Shown: positions 8,009-16,715 of the stretch, piece after piece
How the letters are laid out: each line of letters starts with the position of its first letter
Numbering within the stretch: the first letter of the stretch is position 1
Source of the DNA: an uncultured Colwellia sp.
GTDB taxonomy: Bacteria; Pseudomonadota; Gammaproteobacteria; Enterobacterales; Alteromonadaceae
Assembly: GCA_913020705.1 (NCBI GenBank)
Contig: CAJWBY010000053.1
Span: 1-25,669 of the forward strand
Reading direction: 5' to 3'
DNA: 25,669 nt
Program-made: the position numbers and the translations under genes
Notes under the pieces: model-generated
Database searches by the model: none
The model's input: only the letters and a program-made list of their open reading frames with translations
Told to the model about the DNA's origin: nothing

Positions 8009-8737
8009 TTATATAAAGAGTAAATATTCTCGATTGAGTAATAACTGCCAGCACTGTTGTCCGCTCGCACGATATTTCGCTTCAAATGGTGTTAAAGGCT
8101 CATCGTTACTGACTTCACTAATATCACCCAACACACCTGCAACATCAGCAGCAAACTGAAACTCTTGTAAATATAATAACCAATTACTGCGTAAAATAAT
8201 TTGCTCACCTATATTTATAATTTGTGGGAATACCGCACTACCATGCCAGCGTCTTTGTATATGCTTAGATTTCGGCCAAGGATTAGGATATAAGATATAG
8301 TGTGTTTTTACAGACCAATTTGCTTGATCAACTAAACGGTAAAAGTCATTTAAATCAGCTCTGATTAAATGATAATTTTCTATTTTTGCGCCATCATCAT
8401 GCACAATTTCGTCAACATTACGGTTAATTCTATGTGCTGATTTATCTACACCAATAACCAATGCACTCGGATTTTGTTTAGCTAAAAGACGAGTGCTTTG
8501 ACCAACACCACAACAAGAATCTAAAATAACATCACCTTGGTGTGCTTTAACCAAAGCATCCATTTCAGCAAACGCTTTTTCTGTATGCGCTTGATAAGGT
8601 TTCTGAGATCGATGCGTTAAATGTTTTTCCACAATTTCTTCAAGCTTTTCATGAATACCTGGCTGATTAGTGACAATAACTCGTGAGTCACCTAATCCTT
8701 CAGCCTTATTCTCTTGGTTATTACTTAACTTAGTCAT
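8009..8737 (-). CDS. TrmB-like SAM-dependent methyltransferase
   Basis: This 242-aa protein has a Rossmann SAM-binding motif DSCCGVGQST near residue 70, an acidic loop GVDKSAHRI, and the block YPNPWPKSKHIQRRWHGS. That block is the hallmark of the tRNA (guanine-46-N7)-methyltransferase (TrmB/YggH) superfamily, where the equivalent is PDPWxKxRHxxRR. The expected substrate is therefore tRNA. However, the housekeeping trmB is normally next to other genes, and this divergent form may be a second paralogue. The start ATG overlaps the stop of the ABC permease gene (TAATG), so it is the translationally coupled third gene of the exporter operon. Why a methyltransferase is tied to an exporter is unknown. 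Confidence 0.75.
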   Translation of the reverse strand: MTKLSNNQENKAEGLGDSRVIVTNQPGIHEKLEEIVEKHLTHRSQKPYQAHTEKAFAEMDALVKAHQGDVILDSCCGVGQSTRLLAKQNPSALVIGVDKSAHRINRNVDEIVHDDGAKIENYHLIRADLNDFYRLVDQANWSVKTHYILYPNPWPKSKHIQRRWHGSAVFPQIINIGEQIILRSNWLLYLQEFQFAADVAGVLGDISEVSNDEPLTPFEAKYRASGQQCWQLLLNREYLLFI

Positions 8738-9510
8738 TAGCTACGTAGCCCTATGCCTTTAGTGATCAAGGTCATCGCAATTGCAAATAAAGTGACTATA
8801 AATATACCTAATACGATAAATGATAAGGTTAGACTTACATCACTAATGCCTAAGAAACCGTACCTGAATGCATTGACCATATAGACGATTGGGTTTATTT
8901 GAGATACACCCTGCCAGAAGTCTGGTAGTAAACTGATCGAATAAAAAACGCCACCAAGGTAGGTTAATGGCGTTAAAATAAACGTGGGTATAATTGATAT
9001 ATCGTCAAAGCTACCGGCAAAAATAGCATTTATTAAACCACCTAAAGCAAAAGTGGCTGATGTTAAGCTTACCGTTACAATAATCACCCAAATATTATGA
9101 ATTTGAATATCAACAAATAACAAAGAAACTAAAGTGACAATCGCGCCCACTAACATTCCACGTGCCATCCCACCACCAACATAACCAGCAACAATCACCC
9201 AGTTAGGTACGGGAGCAACTAACATTTCTTCAACATTACGTTGCCATTTTGCACTGAAAAATGACGAAGCAACATTGGAATATGAATTGGTTATTACACT
9301 CATCATGATCAAGCCAGGCACAATAAATGACATGTAATCGAATCCGCCCATTTGGCCGATGCGTGAACCAATTAATTCTCCAAAGATTACAAAATACAAA
9401 CTGATGGTAATAGCAGGTGGCACCAACGTTTGCACCCAAATACGCATGAAACGGTTTACTTCTTTATATAAAATACTTTTTAGGGCAATAACATTATTTT
9501 TTGAAGACAT
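8737..9510 (-). CDS. yadH: ABC-2 type transporter permease (YadH-like)
   Basis: This is the membrane subunit of an ABC exporter of the ABC-2 family. The 257-aa form from ATG 9510 (MSSKNNVIALK) is the likely start: AAGGAG stands 10 nt upstream and the length matches E. coli YadH (256 aa). A longer open frame to 9561 has no advantage. About six hydrophobic segments are visible. The conserved FxxPLTYLGGVFY-type block (FILTPLTYLGG) and the NPIVYMVNAFRYG segment near the C-terminus are typical. The ATPase stop is one base before this ATG, and the stop overlaps the methyltransferase start, so the three genes form a tight operon. The substrate is not evident. Confidence 0.9.
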   Translation of the reverse strand: MSSKNNVIALKSILYKEVNRFMRIWVQTLVPPAITISLYFVIFGELIGSRIGQMGGFDYMSFIVPGLIMMSVITNSYSNVASSFFSAKWQRNVEEMLVAPVPNWVIVAGYVGGGMARGMLVGAIVTLVSLLFVDIQIHNIWVIIVTVSLTSATFALGGLINAIFAGSFDDISIIPTFILTPLTYLGGVFYSISLLPDFWQGVSQINPIVYMVNAFRYGFLGISDVSLTLSFIVLGIFIVTLFAIAMTLITKGIGLRS

Positions 9511-9511
9511 A

Positions 9512-10447
9512 TTACTTACTCTCCTTATTAACTTTTTGTCCACTGCCCACAAGACTGACAAACAATTCTTCTAAACGATTACTTTTATTTCGCATACTTA
9601 GTACATTAATACCTTGATCACTCAATTGACTAAAAACATGATTTATAAGCTGTGATTTTTTAATGTCTACTTCAAGCGTGTGGTCATCAATTAACCGTGA
9701 AGTGAATTCATTTATGATTGGTGTTTCGGTAACCTTTTCAATATCAAATACAATCGTTTCCCGATCAAGTTTTGAGAGTAAAGATTTCATATCTGTATCT
9801 TCAACAATGACGCCTGAATCAATAATGGCAATATTGCGACAAAGCATTTCTGCTTCTTCAAGATAATGAGTCGTTAAAATAATCGTAATTCCCTGTTCGT
9901 TCAACTCACGAAGAAATTCCCACATAGAACGACGTAGCTCTATATCAACACCAGCCGTTGGTTCATCAAGTATCAACATTTGAGGCTCGTGCATTAATGC
10001 GCGCGCTATCATTAAGCGACGTTTCATGCCGCCAGAAAGCATTCGACCGGCATCATTACGCTTTTCCCATAAATCGAGTTGTTTCAAATATTTTTCAGCA
10101 CGCTTAAATGCTATTGGTCGTTCAACACCATAATAGCCAGCTTGATTAACTAAAATAGTTAATAAGGTTTCGAATTGATTAAAATTAAATTCTTGAGGTA
10201 CTAAACCTAAAAAGCTTTTAGCGTTTTCGAGTTCTTTATCAATATCATGACCAAAGACTTTAACCGTTCCGGCTGATTTATTAACTAAAGAGGTGATTAC
10301 GCCAATAGTGGTAGATTTACCAGCACCATTAGGGCCAAGTAATGCAAAAAAGTCACCTTGTTTAACGGTAAGATCAATGCCTTTTAAAGCAGTAAAGCCA
10401 CCTTTATACACTTTTTTCAAGCCAGAAATTTCTAACGCATTATTCAT
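9512..10447 (-). CDS. yadG: ABC transporter ATP-binding protein (YadG-like)
   Basis: This is the nucleotide-binding subunit that powers the adjacent YadH-like permease. The 311-aa protein has Walker A GPNGAGKST (K44), the ABC signature LSGGMKRR, Walker B MLILDEPTAGVD and the H-loop region TTHYLEEAE. A C-terminal extension of about 90 residues follows, as in E. coli YadG (308 aa). The ATG has AAAGG about 9 nt upstream. Transcription starts in the divergent intergenic region shared with the dipeptidyl peptidase gene. The exported compound is unknown. Confidence 0.93.
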   Translation of the reverse strand: MNNALEISGLKKVYKGGFTALKGIDLTVKQGDFFALLGPNGAGKSTTIGVITSLVNKSAGTVKVFGHDIDKELENAKSFLGLVPQEFNFNQFETLLTILVNQAGYYGVERPIAFKRAEKYLKQLDLWEKRNDAGRMLSGGMKRRLMIARALMHEPQMLILDEPTAGVDIELRRSMWEFLRELNEQGITIILTTHYLEEAEMLCRNIAIIDSGVIVEDTDMKSLLSKLDRETIVFDIEKVTETPIINEFTSRLIDDHTLEVDIKKSQLINHVFSQLSDQGINVLSMRNKSNRLEELFVSLVGSGQKVNKESK

Positions 10448-10568
10448 GGTTTAACCTTTTAGTTTTTGATGTGCTAAAGGTGAGGTCAAATTTACTTTTT
10501 TCAACCACAAAGTGATTATTTAAATACGTTAGGTACTCCAAAAAAGTCGACCAACAGCATTGCCAATT

Positions 10569-10582
10569 AATTGTATACAATT
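10569..10582. promoter_or_regulatory. perfect 14-bp palindrome, candidate GntR-type operator
   Basis: AATTGTATACAATT is a perfect palindrome 33 nt before the start of the dipeptidyl peptidase gene, in a 167-nt divergent intergenic region. TTGTATACAA-type dyads are typical of GntR-family regulators. A TTGCCA box lies just upstream at 10560-10565, so the dyad would fall within or next to the core promoter, as expected of a repressor site. The regulator is not in the window. Confidence 0.45.
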
Positions 10583-10614
10583 TAAAGTGATTGCGCCCTA
10601 ATTAAGGAAAAATT

Positions 10615-12942
10615 ATGCCGCAAATAAAAATAAATCGTTGGCTAAGCACTACTGTATTGACTACTGCAATTGCAGTATCACTCATGGCATGCCAAAGCAC
10701 CTCAACAGAAAACACGACTAAAAGTGAAATGAACATCAATAAAACAACCCCATTAACAGTTGAACGGATATATAAAGATAACGAGTTTAGCTCTGATTCT
10801 ATTTCTCGCCTTCGTTGGTTAGTTGATGGGAGCGGCTATACGGTTCTTGAAAAGTCAGCCACAACTAAAATGGATGACAAGGGCGAGAACGTTAGTATTG
10901 GTAACGATATCGTTGTTTATGATCCTGAAACATTAGAAAAATCGGTCTTAATATCCGCAGAACAATTAACGCCTAACGGTGCGGATAAGCCACTCGCCAT
11001 TCATAATTACACGTGGTCTGATGATCGAAAAAAACTACTCGTTTATACCAATAGTAAAAAAGTATGGCGCTCAAACAGCCGTGGTGATTATTGGTTATTA
11101 GACATTAAAACCAATAAGCTCAATCAACTTGGCGGAAAGAAATCAGCTGAAAGTTCACTAATGTTTGCTAAATTTTCTCCTGATGCGAGTAAAGTAGCCT
11201 ATGTAGTAGCAGATAATATCTATGTAGAAAACTTATCAGACAATAAAGTAAGCCAATTAACCTTTGACGCCGGAGATGGAAAAATCAATGGGTTATTCGA
11301 CTGGGTTTACGAAGAAGAATTCACCATAAAAGATGGTTTTCGTTGGAGCCCCGACGGTAAAAAAATTGCTTACTGGCAATTAGATACCAGTGGCAGTAAA
11401 GACTTCATCATGATTAATAACACCGATGAACTTTACCCTACCATTACAAAATTCCCCTACCCGAAAGTTGGTGAAATAAATGCATTACCAAAAGTTGGTG
11501 TGGTAAATTTAGCTACCGCAAAAACGACTTGGGCAAACTTACCGAATAATTCACGCAATATGTACATTCCACGCATGAATTGGTCGGGCAACAGTCAACA
11601 AATATTAGTACAGCATGTCAATCGCAAACAAGATACTAATATCCTTTATTTAGCTAACGCTAATTCTGGTGATGTAACGCCTGTTATGACAGAGCAAGAA
11701 GCAACCTTTCTAGACTTTTTCGATGATGCGCGTTGGTTAAATCAAGGCAGTAGCTTTTTATGGACGAGTGAACGCAGTGGTTGGCGCCATGTTTTCAACA
11801 TTAGTCGTGACGGAAAAACAGCCTTAAACTTAACGGAAGGTGATTTTGACGTTGTTAGCATTCAAACCATAGATGAAGAAAATGGTTGGTTGTACTACAT
11901 TGCTTCACCTGAAAATGTTGCACAACGTTATTTATACCGTAGTAAACTTGATGGAAGCTTAAGTAATCAACGTGTAACTCCTGAAGAATTTTCAGGTACA
12001 AACCGTTACCAAATGTCTGAAAACGGTCAATGGGCAATTCATTCACACTCTACTTTTACGCAACCTACACAGAAACGTTTAGTGAAAATTGAAGGTCATC
12101 AAACTAAGCATATGATGATGGACAACAAAGTGTTGATGGATAAATTAGCCAAGTTACCACAAACAAATCATGAATTTTTTCAAGTAAAAGCTCAAGATGG
12201 TGTGGTACTCGACGGTTATATTATTCGCCCTGCAGATTTTGATCCAAAGAAAAAATATCCAATAATTTTTTATGTTTATGGTGAATCTTGGGGACAAACG
12301 GTTAATGACAGTTGGCGTGGAAGTGCTGCAATGTGGGATCAAATGTTAACAGAGCAAGGTTACATTATTGCTTCTATTGATAATCGTGGTACACGAACTC
12401 CCAAAGGTAGAGAGTGGCGTAAATCAATTTACGGTGCGGTAGGTGTACTTTCCTCTCGCGATCAGTCTGATGCACTAAAAGCGATGGCAAAACGTTGGGA
12501 TTATATTGATACTGAAAACGTAGCTATTTGGGGACATTCTGGTGGTGGCTCAATGACATTAAATATGTTGTTCCGTTACCCTGACCAATATCAAGTCGGT
12601 ATTTCATTAGCACCTGTGCCTGATCAACGCTTATACGACTCTATCTACCAAGAGCGTTATTCCGGTTTATTAGAAGACTATGCTGAAGGTTACAAGCAAG
12701 GTTCACCCATTACTCATGCTAAAAACCTGCAAGGTAAGCTATTGCTTGTTCATGGCACAGGCGACGATAACGTACATTATCAAGGTTCTGAGCGTTTAAT
12801 TAACGAATTAGTTAAACACAATCGTCAGTTTGACTTTATGTCGTATCCAAATCGTACCCATGGTTTGAGAGAAGGTAAAGGTACAACTTTACATATAAAA
12901 ACAATGATGACGAATTATTTTAATACGCATTTGAAGCTTTAA
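10615..12942 (+). CDS. dipeptidyl peptidase IV-type S9 peptidase, lipoprotein
   Basis: This prolyl dipeptidyl peptidase removes Xaa-Pro dipeptides from peptide N-termini. The 775-aa protein begins with a lipoprotein signal peptide ending in LMAC, so it is probably membrane-anchored in the periplasm or outer membrane. An N-terminal beta-propeller follows, with the DPP4 glutamate motif DWVYEEEF (E233-E235) that binds the substrate amino terminus. The C-terminal alpha/beta-hydrolase domain has the nucleophile in GHSGGGS (Ser642), the acid in HGTGDDNVH (about Asp717/718) and His749 in NRTHGL. AAGGA lies about 6 nt before the ATG. It is a single-gene unit with a terminator downstream and probably serves protein or peptide scavenging, not chitin use. 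Confidence 0.93.
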   Translation: MPQIKINRWLSTTVLTTAIAVSLMACQSTSTENTTKSEMNINKTTPLTVERIYKDNEFSSDSISRLRWLVDGSGYTVLEKSATTKMDDKGENVSIGNDIVVYDPETLEKSVLISAEQLTPNGADKPLAIHNYTWSDDRKKLLVYTNSKKVWRSNSRGDYWLLDIKTNKLNQLGGKKSAESSLMFAKFSPDASKVAYVVADNIYVENLSDNKVSQLTFDAGDGKINGLFDWVYEEEFTIKDGFRWSPDGKKIAYWQLDTSGSKDFIMINNTDELYPTITKFPYPKVGEINALPKVGVVNLATAKTTWANLPNNSRNMYIPRMNWSGNSQQILVQHVNRKQDTNILYLANANSGDVTPVMTEQEATFLDFFDDARWLNQGSSFLWTSERSGWRHVFNISRDGKTALNLTEGDFDVVSIQTIDEENGWLYYIASPENVAQRYLYRSKLDGSLSNQRVTPEEFSGTNRYQMSENGQWAIHSHSTFTQPTQKRLVKIEGHQTKHMMMDNKVLMDKLAKLPQTNHEFFQVKAQDGVVLDGYIIRPADFDPKKKYPIIFYVYGESWGQTVNDSWRGSAAMWDQMLTEQGYIIASIDNRGTRTPKGREWRKSIYGAVGVLSSRDQSDALKAMAKRWDYIDTENVAIWGHSGGGSMTLNMLFRYPDQYQVGISLAPVPDQRLYDSIYQERYSGLLEDYAEGYKQGSPITHAKNLQGKLLLVHGTGDDNVHYQGSERLINELVKHNRQFDFMSYPNRTHGLREGKGTTLHIKTMMTNYFNTHLKL

Positions 12943-13001
12943 CTTTTTCGTAGGATTAAGATTTAGATTAACCTTAAAATAGTTCACACCCCTGAATACT
13001 T

Positions 13002-13037
13002 AAAGCCTTCTTAGTTATATATTAAGAAGGCTTTTTT
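13002..13037 (+). terminator. rho-independent terminator after the DPP4 gene
   Basis: AAAGCCTTCTTA (13002-13013) pairs with TAAGAAGGCTTT (13023-13034), a 12-bp stem with a 9-nt loop, followed by a run of T to 13037. It separates the peptidase gene from the chitin operon. Confidence 0.92.
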
Positions 13038-13451
13038 AATAGGTGCAGCGTATTATTTTTCTTGTCGTTAATATTTTTATTCACAAATGAAATATAAAAT
13101 AACTAATTATTATTTAATTACGACAAACTTTAACTTTTAAACAATCTAATGATCACTAACCATCTATCACACAGAACTTAACTAACTAAAAAATAAGAAC
13201 TATATTATTTTGTCACGTTGAATATCCCTATCCATAACGCTCTCATTTAAATGAATAAAGCCGCCAAGTTCCATGAATAAATTCATTTATTTATATTTAT
13301 AAAAACCTCAATACCTCACGTTTTTAAAGGCCCTACCCTTTACAAATTCCATTATAAAACCCATTACTCGGAATATGTGCTTAAAAGTTGCACAATGTTA
13401 ATATTGTGTTACATTTGAATTATTGTAACAAATATTTAACAATTACTTGGT
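13038..13451. other. AT-rich leader upstream of the chitin operon
   Basis: These ~410 nt carry no supported gene; the only frames are very short and lack ribosome-binding sites. The stretch is strongly AT-rich. It contains ATGAAT-AA-ATTCAT near 13274-13287 and, close to the chitinase start, the two inverted repeats described at 13391-13430. It very probably holds the regulated promoter of the chitin operon, but no confident -35/-10 pair stands out. Confidence 0.6.
13391..13430. promoter_or_regulatory. two overlapping inverted repeats in the chitin operon leader
   Basis: CACAAT-N6-ATTGTG (13391-13408) overlaps TGTTACA-N10-TGTAACA (13407-13430), ending 33 nt before the preferred chitinase start. 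Their position and half-site spacing suit operators for the operon. A weak promoter TTGCAC-N16-TACATT (13388-13415) would be covered by them. The regulator is unknown. Confidence 0.4.
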
Positions 13452-13463
13452 ATGGGGAAGAAG

Positions 13464-16400
13464 ATGAAAAATAGGATAAAACTAAAAACAGCCATCAATA
13501 TCAGTGTCTCATCACTGCTGTTAATGGCCAGTTCAGCACAGTCATCAGCGATAGATTGTAGTGCTTTCGAACAGTGGGTCGATGGTGGTACGTATAGCGC
13601 GGGTAAAAAAGTAGCGACTCAAAATAAAGGCTTTGAAGCAAAATGGTGGAATCAAACAAATCCAACGCTAAAGTCAGGACCATGGCAAGAATGGAAAAAC
13701 TTGGGAGAGTGCCAAAGAGACACTGATGAAAACACACCACCAACGGTAAGTTGGATCTCACCTGAAAATAATTCTTCTTTCACTGAAAATGACAGCGTTG
13801 TCATATCTTTTTCAGCACAAGACAGCGATGGTAGTATTGACAGAAGTGAAGTATTTCTTGACGGTAACTTACTGTCTACACTGTCGTCTTCGGCCTCACA
13901 ATTAACATGGACAGCTATAAAAGGAGCCCATAGTTTTACTGTAAAAACTTATGATGATAAGCAGGCTTTTACGACAAGTGGCTCGTTGAACTTAATCATT
14001 ACAGAAATAGATACGCCGCCAGAGAACAAAGCGCCTCTTGCTCAGTTAAGCATTTCAAACCAGTCAAGTGAAATACATATTGGTGATGAAGTGACTTTTG
14101 CACTAAGTGCAACAGATAGCGACGGAACCGTTACCGGGCTTGAGTTATTTGCTAACAACCAATCTCTATTTACATCAACGAATAGCAGTGCCAATTTTAC
14201 TTGGCAAGCGAGTGAAATCGGCCAAGTTGAATTTGTTTTAAAAGCAACGGATAACGATAATAGTGTCGGCACAAGTACAAGTGCTTTTGTTAATGTCGTT
14301 AAAGTAACCGATCCAAATAATGATCGTACGGCGTGTCAGCCAAGTGGTTTATATCAAACTGAAAACGTTAACACCCCTTATTGTACTGTTTATGACGCTA
14401 ATGGCCGAGAAGAAATGGGGGCAGATCATCCCCGTCGTGTCATTGGTTATTTTACTAGCTGGCGCAACGGTGCAAATGGACAGCCTAGTTACTTAGTCAA
14501 TGATATCCCCTGGGATAAAATCACTCATATAAATTATGCCTTTGCGCATATTAATGAAAATAATCAAGTATCGATTGGTGATCCTAGTTCAGAAAATAAT
14601 CCTGCAACAAACATGGAATGGCCGGGCGTTGTTGGTGCTGAACTTGATGCAAGCCTCCCGTACAAAGGTCACTTTAACTTACTTAACAAATATAAAAAGC
14701 AATATCCTCATGTCAAAACGCTAATTTCAATCGGAGGCTGGGCTGAAACAGGCGGTTACTTCGATGAAACAGGCCGTGTAGCTAACGGCGGCTTTTATAC
14801 CATGACCACGAACGCTGATGGCAGTATTAACCACGCGGGTATTAAAGCGTTTAGTGACAGTGTTGTAACCTTTATTAAAAAATATGGTTTTGACGGCGCT
14901 GATATTGATTATGAATACCCATCTTCTATGGCTGACTCTGGCCATCCTGACGATTTTGATTTCTCAAATCCACGTCGTGCAGCGTTACATAAATCTTATT
15001 TAGCGTTAATGAAATCGCTACGTGAAGCCTTAGATAAGGCAGGCGATGCTGACGAACAACATTACTTGCTAACCATCGCTTCACCTTCTTCTGGTTACCT
15101 GTTACGTGGTATGGAAACCTTCCAAGCAACCCAATATTTAGATTACGTAAATATCATGTCTTATGACTTGCATGGTGCATGGAATTCTCATGTCGGTCCA
15201 AATGCTGCGTTGTATGACACGGGGGAAGATTCAGAATTAGCCGCTTGGGATGTTTATGGTACTAAAGAATTTGAAGGTATTGGCTACTTAAATACTGACT
15301 GGGCGGTTCGTTATTTCCGCGGCGCTTTATCCGCAGGGCGTATCAATATTGGTATTCCTTATTATACCCGCGGCTTTAGAGATGTGTCGGGTGGTACCAA
15401 TGGCTTATGGGGACAAGCGGCATTACCTGATCAGGCTTCATGTCCAAATGGTACGGGGAAAGGCGATAAAAATAACTGCGGAAATGGCGCTGTTGGTATC
15501 GACAACTTATGGCATGACATTGAAAACGATAATGAAGTTGCAGCAGGTAGTAACCCTTTATGGCACGTAAAAAACTTAGCTGATGGCAAATACGGTAGCT
15601 ACATTGGTGCTTATGGTTTAACGCCAGAAACAGACCCACAAGACAAACTTGTCGGGACATATCAGCGTCACTACGAATCAGTTGCCGTTGCGCCATGGTT
15701 ATGGAATAACGAGAAAAAGGTCTTTATATCGATTGAAGATGAAGAGTCGATGGCAACCAAAGTTGATTACGTGATTAATAATGGCTTAGGTGGCGTGATG
15801 TTTTGGGAGCTTGCTGGTGACTTTGATTACGACCAAAGCAAGCAGGAATACTACATGGGCTCAACTATGACAACGATCGCTTATGACAAGTTTCGTCAAA
15901 GCGGCACCTTGTATGATGTGCACAACGGTAACCCTGATTTTACTACGCCAGAAAAAGTGGTTGATATCATCTTTACTGCCAAAGACTTTCCTGCTGGTGA
16001 TGACAACTATCCAATAAGCCCCACCTTTTCGTTTACTAATAATTCAGAACTCGATTTTTCGGGCGCTAAAATATCTTTTGACGTACCTGTATCTACCTCT
16101 GCCATATTCAAATCTAACTGGAATTCGCAAAAGAAATTGAAAATGGCCATTGAAGCTGATGGTTCGAATGCCGCAGGTAATAATATTGGCGGTTTTGACA
16201 ACGAGTTCCATCGCTTTTCTATCACTTTAATTAATGAGTTTGGTGGTGTAACAGAATCATTTAAGGCAGGGGAAACTGTTGCAGCACAAGTTATGTATTA
16301 CATGCCATTTACTGGCCCTGCCAATTTCACCATTGAAAAAGACGGTAAAACCTACGCATTTAAAGTTGAATATCCAAAATTACCAGAAGCAACTAAAGAT

Positions 16401-16634
16401 GATAGTGGCGACGGCGACGGCGACAGTGATGGCGATACGGGTAAAACCTGCGATGGCGCTGATGTTGATAAATTACTCGTTTATCCAAACTTCCCACAGA
16501 AAGACTGGCAAGGAAATCCTGACCACGCGAATGCGAACGACATGATGGTACATAACAGTGCAGTCTGGAAGGCCTTATGGTGGACAAAATCTGAGCCAGG
16601 CGGTGATGAATGGCAAAAAGTTTGTCGTTTATAA
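13464..16634 (+). CDS. secreted multidomain GH18 chitinase
   Basis: This is an extracellular endo-type chitinase hydrolysing chitin beta-1,4 bonds. A signal peptide ends near AQSSA. It is followed by a chitin-binding CBM5/12-like module with FEAKWWNQ (about residues 31-86), two Ig-like/PKD-type repeats (about 88-280) and a GH18 barrel (about 320-810). The barrel carries the DxxDxDxE motif as DGADIDYE, with the catalytic glutamate at residue 484. A ChiC-type domain (about 828-975), a Gly/Asp linker (GDGDGDSDGD) and a second Cys-flanked chitin-binding module with WKALWW complete it. ATG 13464 is preferred because GGGGAAG precedes it; an in-frame ATG at 13452 lacks a ribosome-binding site. It is the first gene of a three-gene chitin operon. 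Confidence 0.94.
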   Translation: MKNRIKLKTAINISVSSLLLMASSAQSSAIDCSAFEQWVDGGTYSAGKKVATQNKGFEAKWWNQTNPTLKSGPWQEWKNLGECQRDTDENTPPTVSWISPENNSSFTENDSVVISFSAQDSDGSIDRSEVFLDGNLLSTLSSSASQLTWTAIKGAHSFTVKTYDDKQAFTTSGSLNLIITEIDTPPENKAPLAQLSISNQSSEIHIGDEVTFALSATDSDGTVTGLELFANNQSLFTSTNSSANFTWQASEIGQVEFVLKATDNDNSVGTSTSAFVNVVKVTDPNNDRTACQPSGLYQTENVNTPYCTVYDANGREEMGADHPRRVIGYFTSWRNGANGQPSYLVNDIPWDKITHINYAFAHINENNQVSIGDPSSENNPATNMEWPGVVGAELDASLPYKGHFNLLNKYKKQYPHVKTLISIGGWAETGGYFDETGRVANGGFYTMTTNADGSINHAGIKAFSDSVVTFIKKYGFDGADIDYEYPSSMADSGHPDDFDFSNPRRAALHKSYLALMKSLREALDKAGDADEQHYLLTIASPSSGYLLRGMETFQATQYLDYVNIMSYDLHGAWNSHVGPNAALYDTGEDSELAAWDVYGTKEFEGIGYLNTDWAVRYFRGALSAGRINIGIPYYTRGFRDVSGGTNGLWGQAALPDQASCPNGTGKGDKNNCGNGAVGIDNLWHDIENDNEVAAGSNPLWHVKNLADGKYGSYIGAYGLTPETDPQDKLVGTYQRHYESVAVAPWLWNNEKKVFISIEDEESMATKVDYVINNGLGGVMFWELAGDFDYDQSKQEYYMGSTMTTIAYDKFRQSGTLYDVHNGNPDFTTPEKVVDIIFTAKDFPAGDDNYPISPTFSFTNNSELDFSGAKISFDVPVSTSAIFKSNWNSQKKLKMAIEADGSNAAGNNIGGFDNEFHRFSITLINEFGGVTESFKAGETVAAQVMYYMPFTGPANFTIEKDGKTYAFKVEYPKLPEATKDDSGDGDGDSDGDTGKTCDGADVDKLLVYPNFPQKDWQGNPDHANANDMMVHNSAVWKALWWTKSEPGGDEWQKVCRL

Positions 16635-16657
16635 AATCACCTTAACTCACGCAGTAT

Positions 16658-16697
16658 CCCTCTTTAATGGTGAGACTTTATTAACCATTAAAGAGGG
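16658..16697 (+). repeat. intercistronic hairpin before the LPMO gene
   Basis: CCCTCTTTAATGGT (16658-16671) and ACCATTAAAGAGGG (16684-16697) form a perfect 14-bp stem with a 12-nt loop. No T-run follows, so full termination is unlikely. It ends 18 nt before the LPMO start codon and its right arm carries the purine-rich GAGGGG. It could stabilise the upstream mRNA, mark a processing site or modulate LPMO translation. Confidence 0.6.
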
Positions 16698-16715
16698 GCA
16701 ACAGAGATTCACATC

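Noticed and set aside
13083..13190. Tiny frames (10-17 codons) upstream of the chitin operon
   Set aside because: No ribosome-binding sites and very AT-rich composition; not distinguishable from chance.
16400..16440. GGCGAC-type tandem triplet repeats
   Set aside because: They encode a flexible Gly/Asp inter-domain linker in the chitinase, which explains the repeat without a separate element.
16393..16587. Arg/His-rich - strand frame over the chitinase linker
   Set aside because: It is the antisense reading of the Gly/Asp-coding repeat linker; its composition is a by-product of that repeat.
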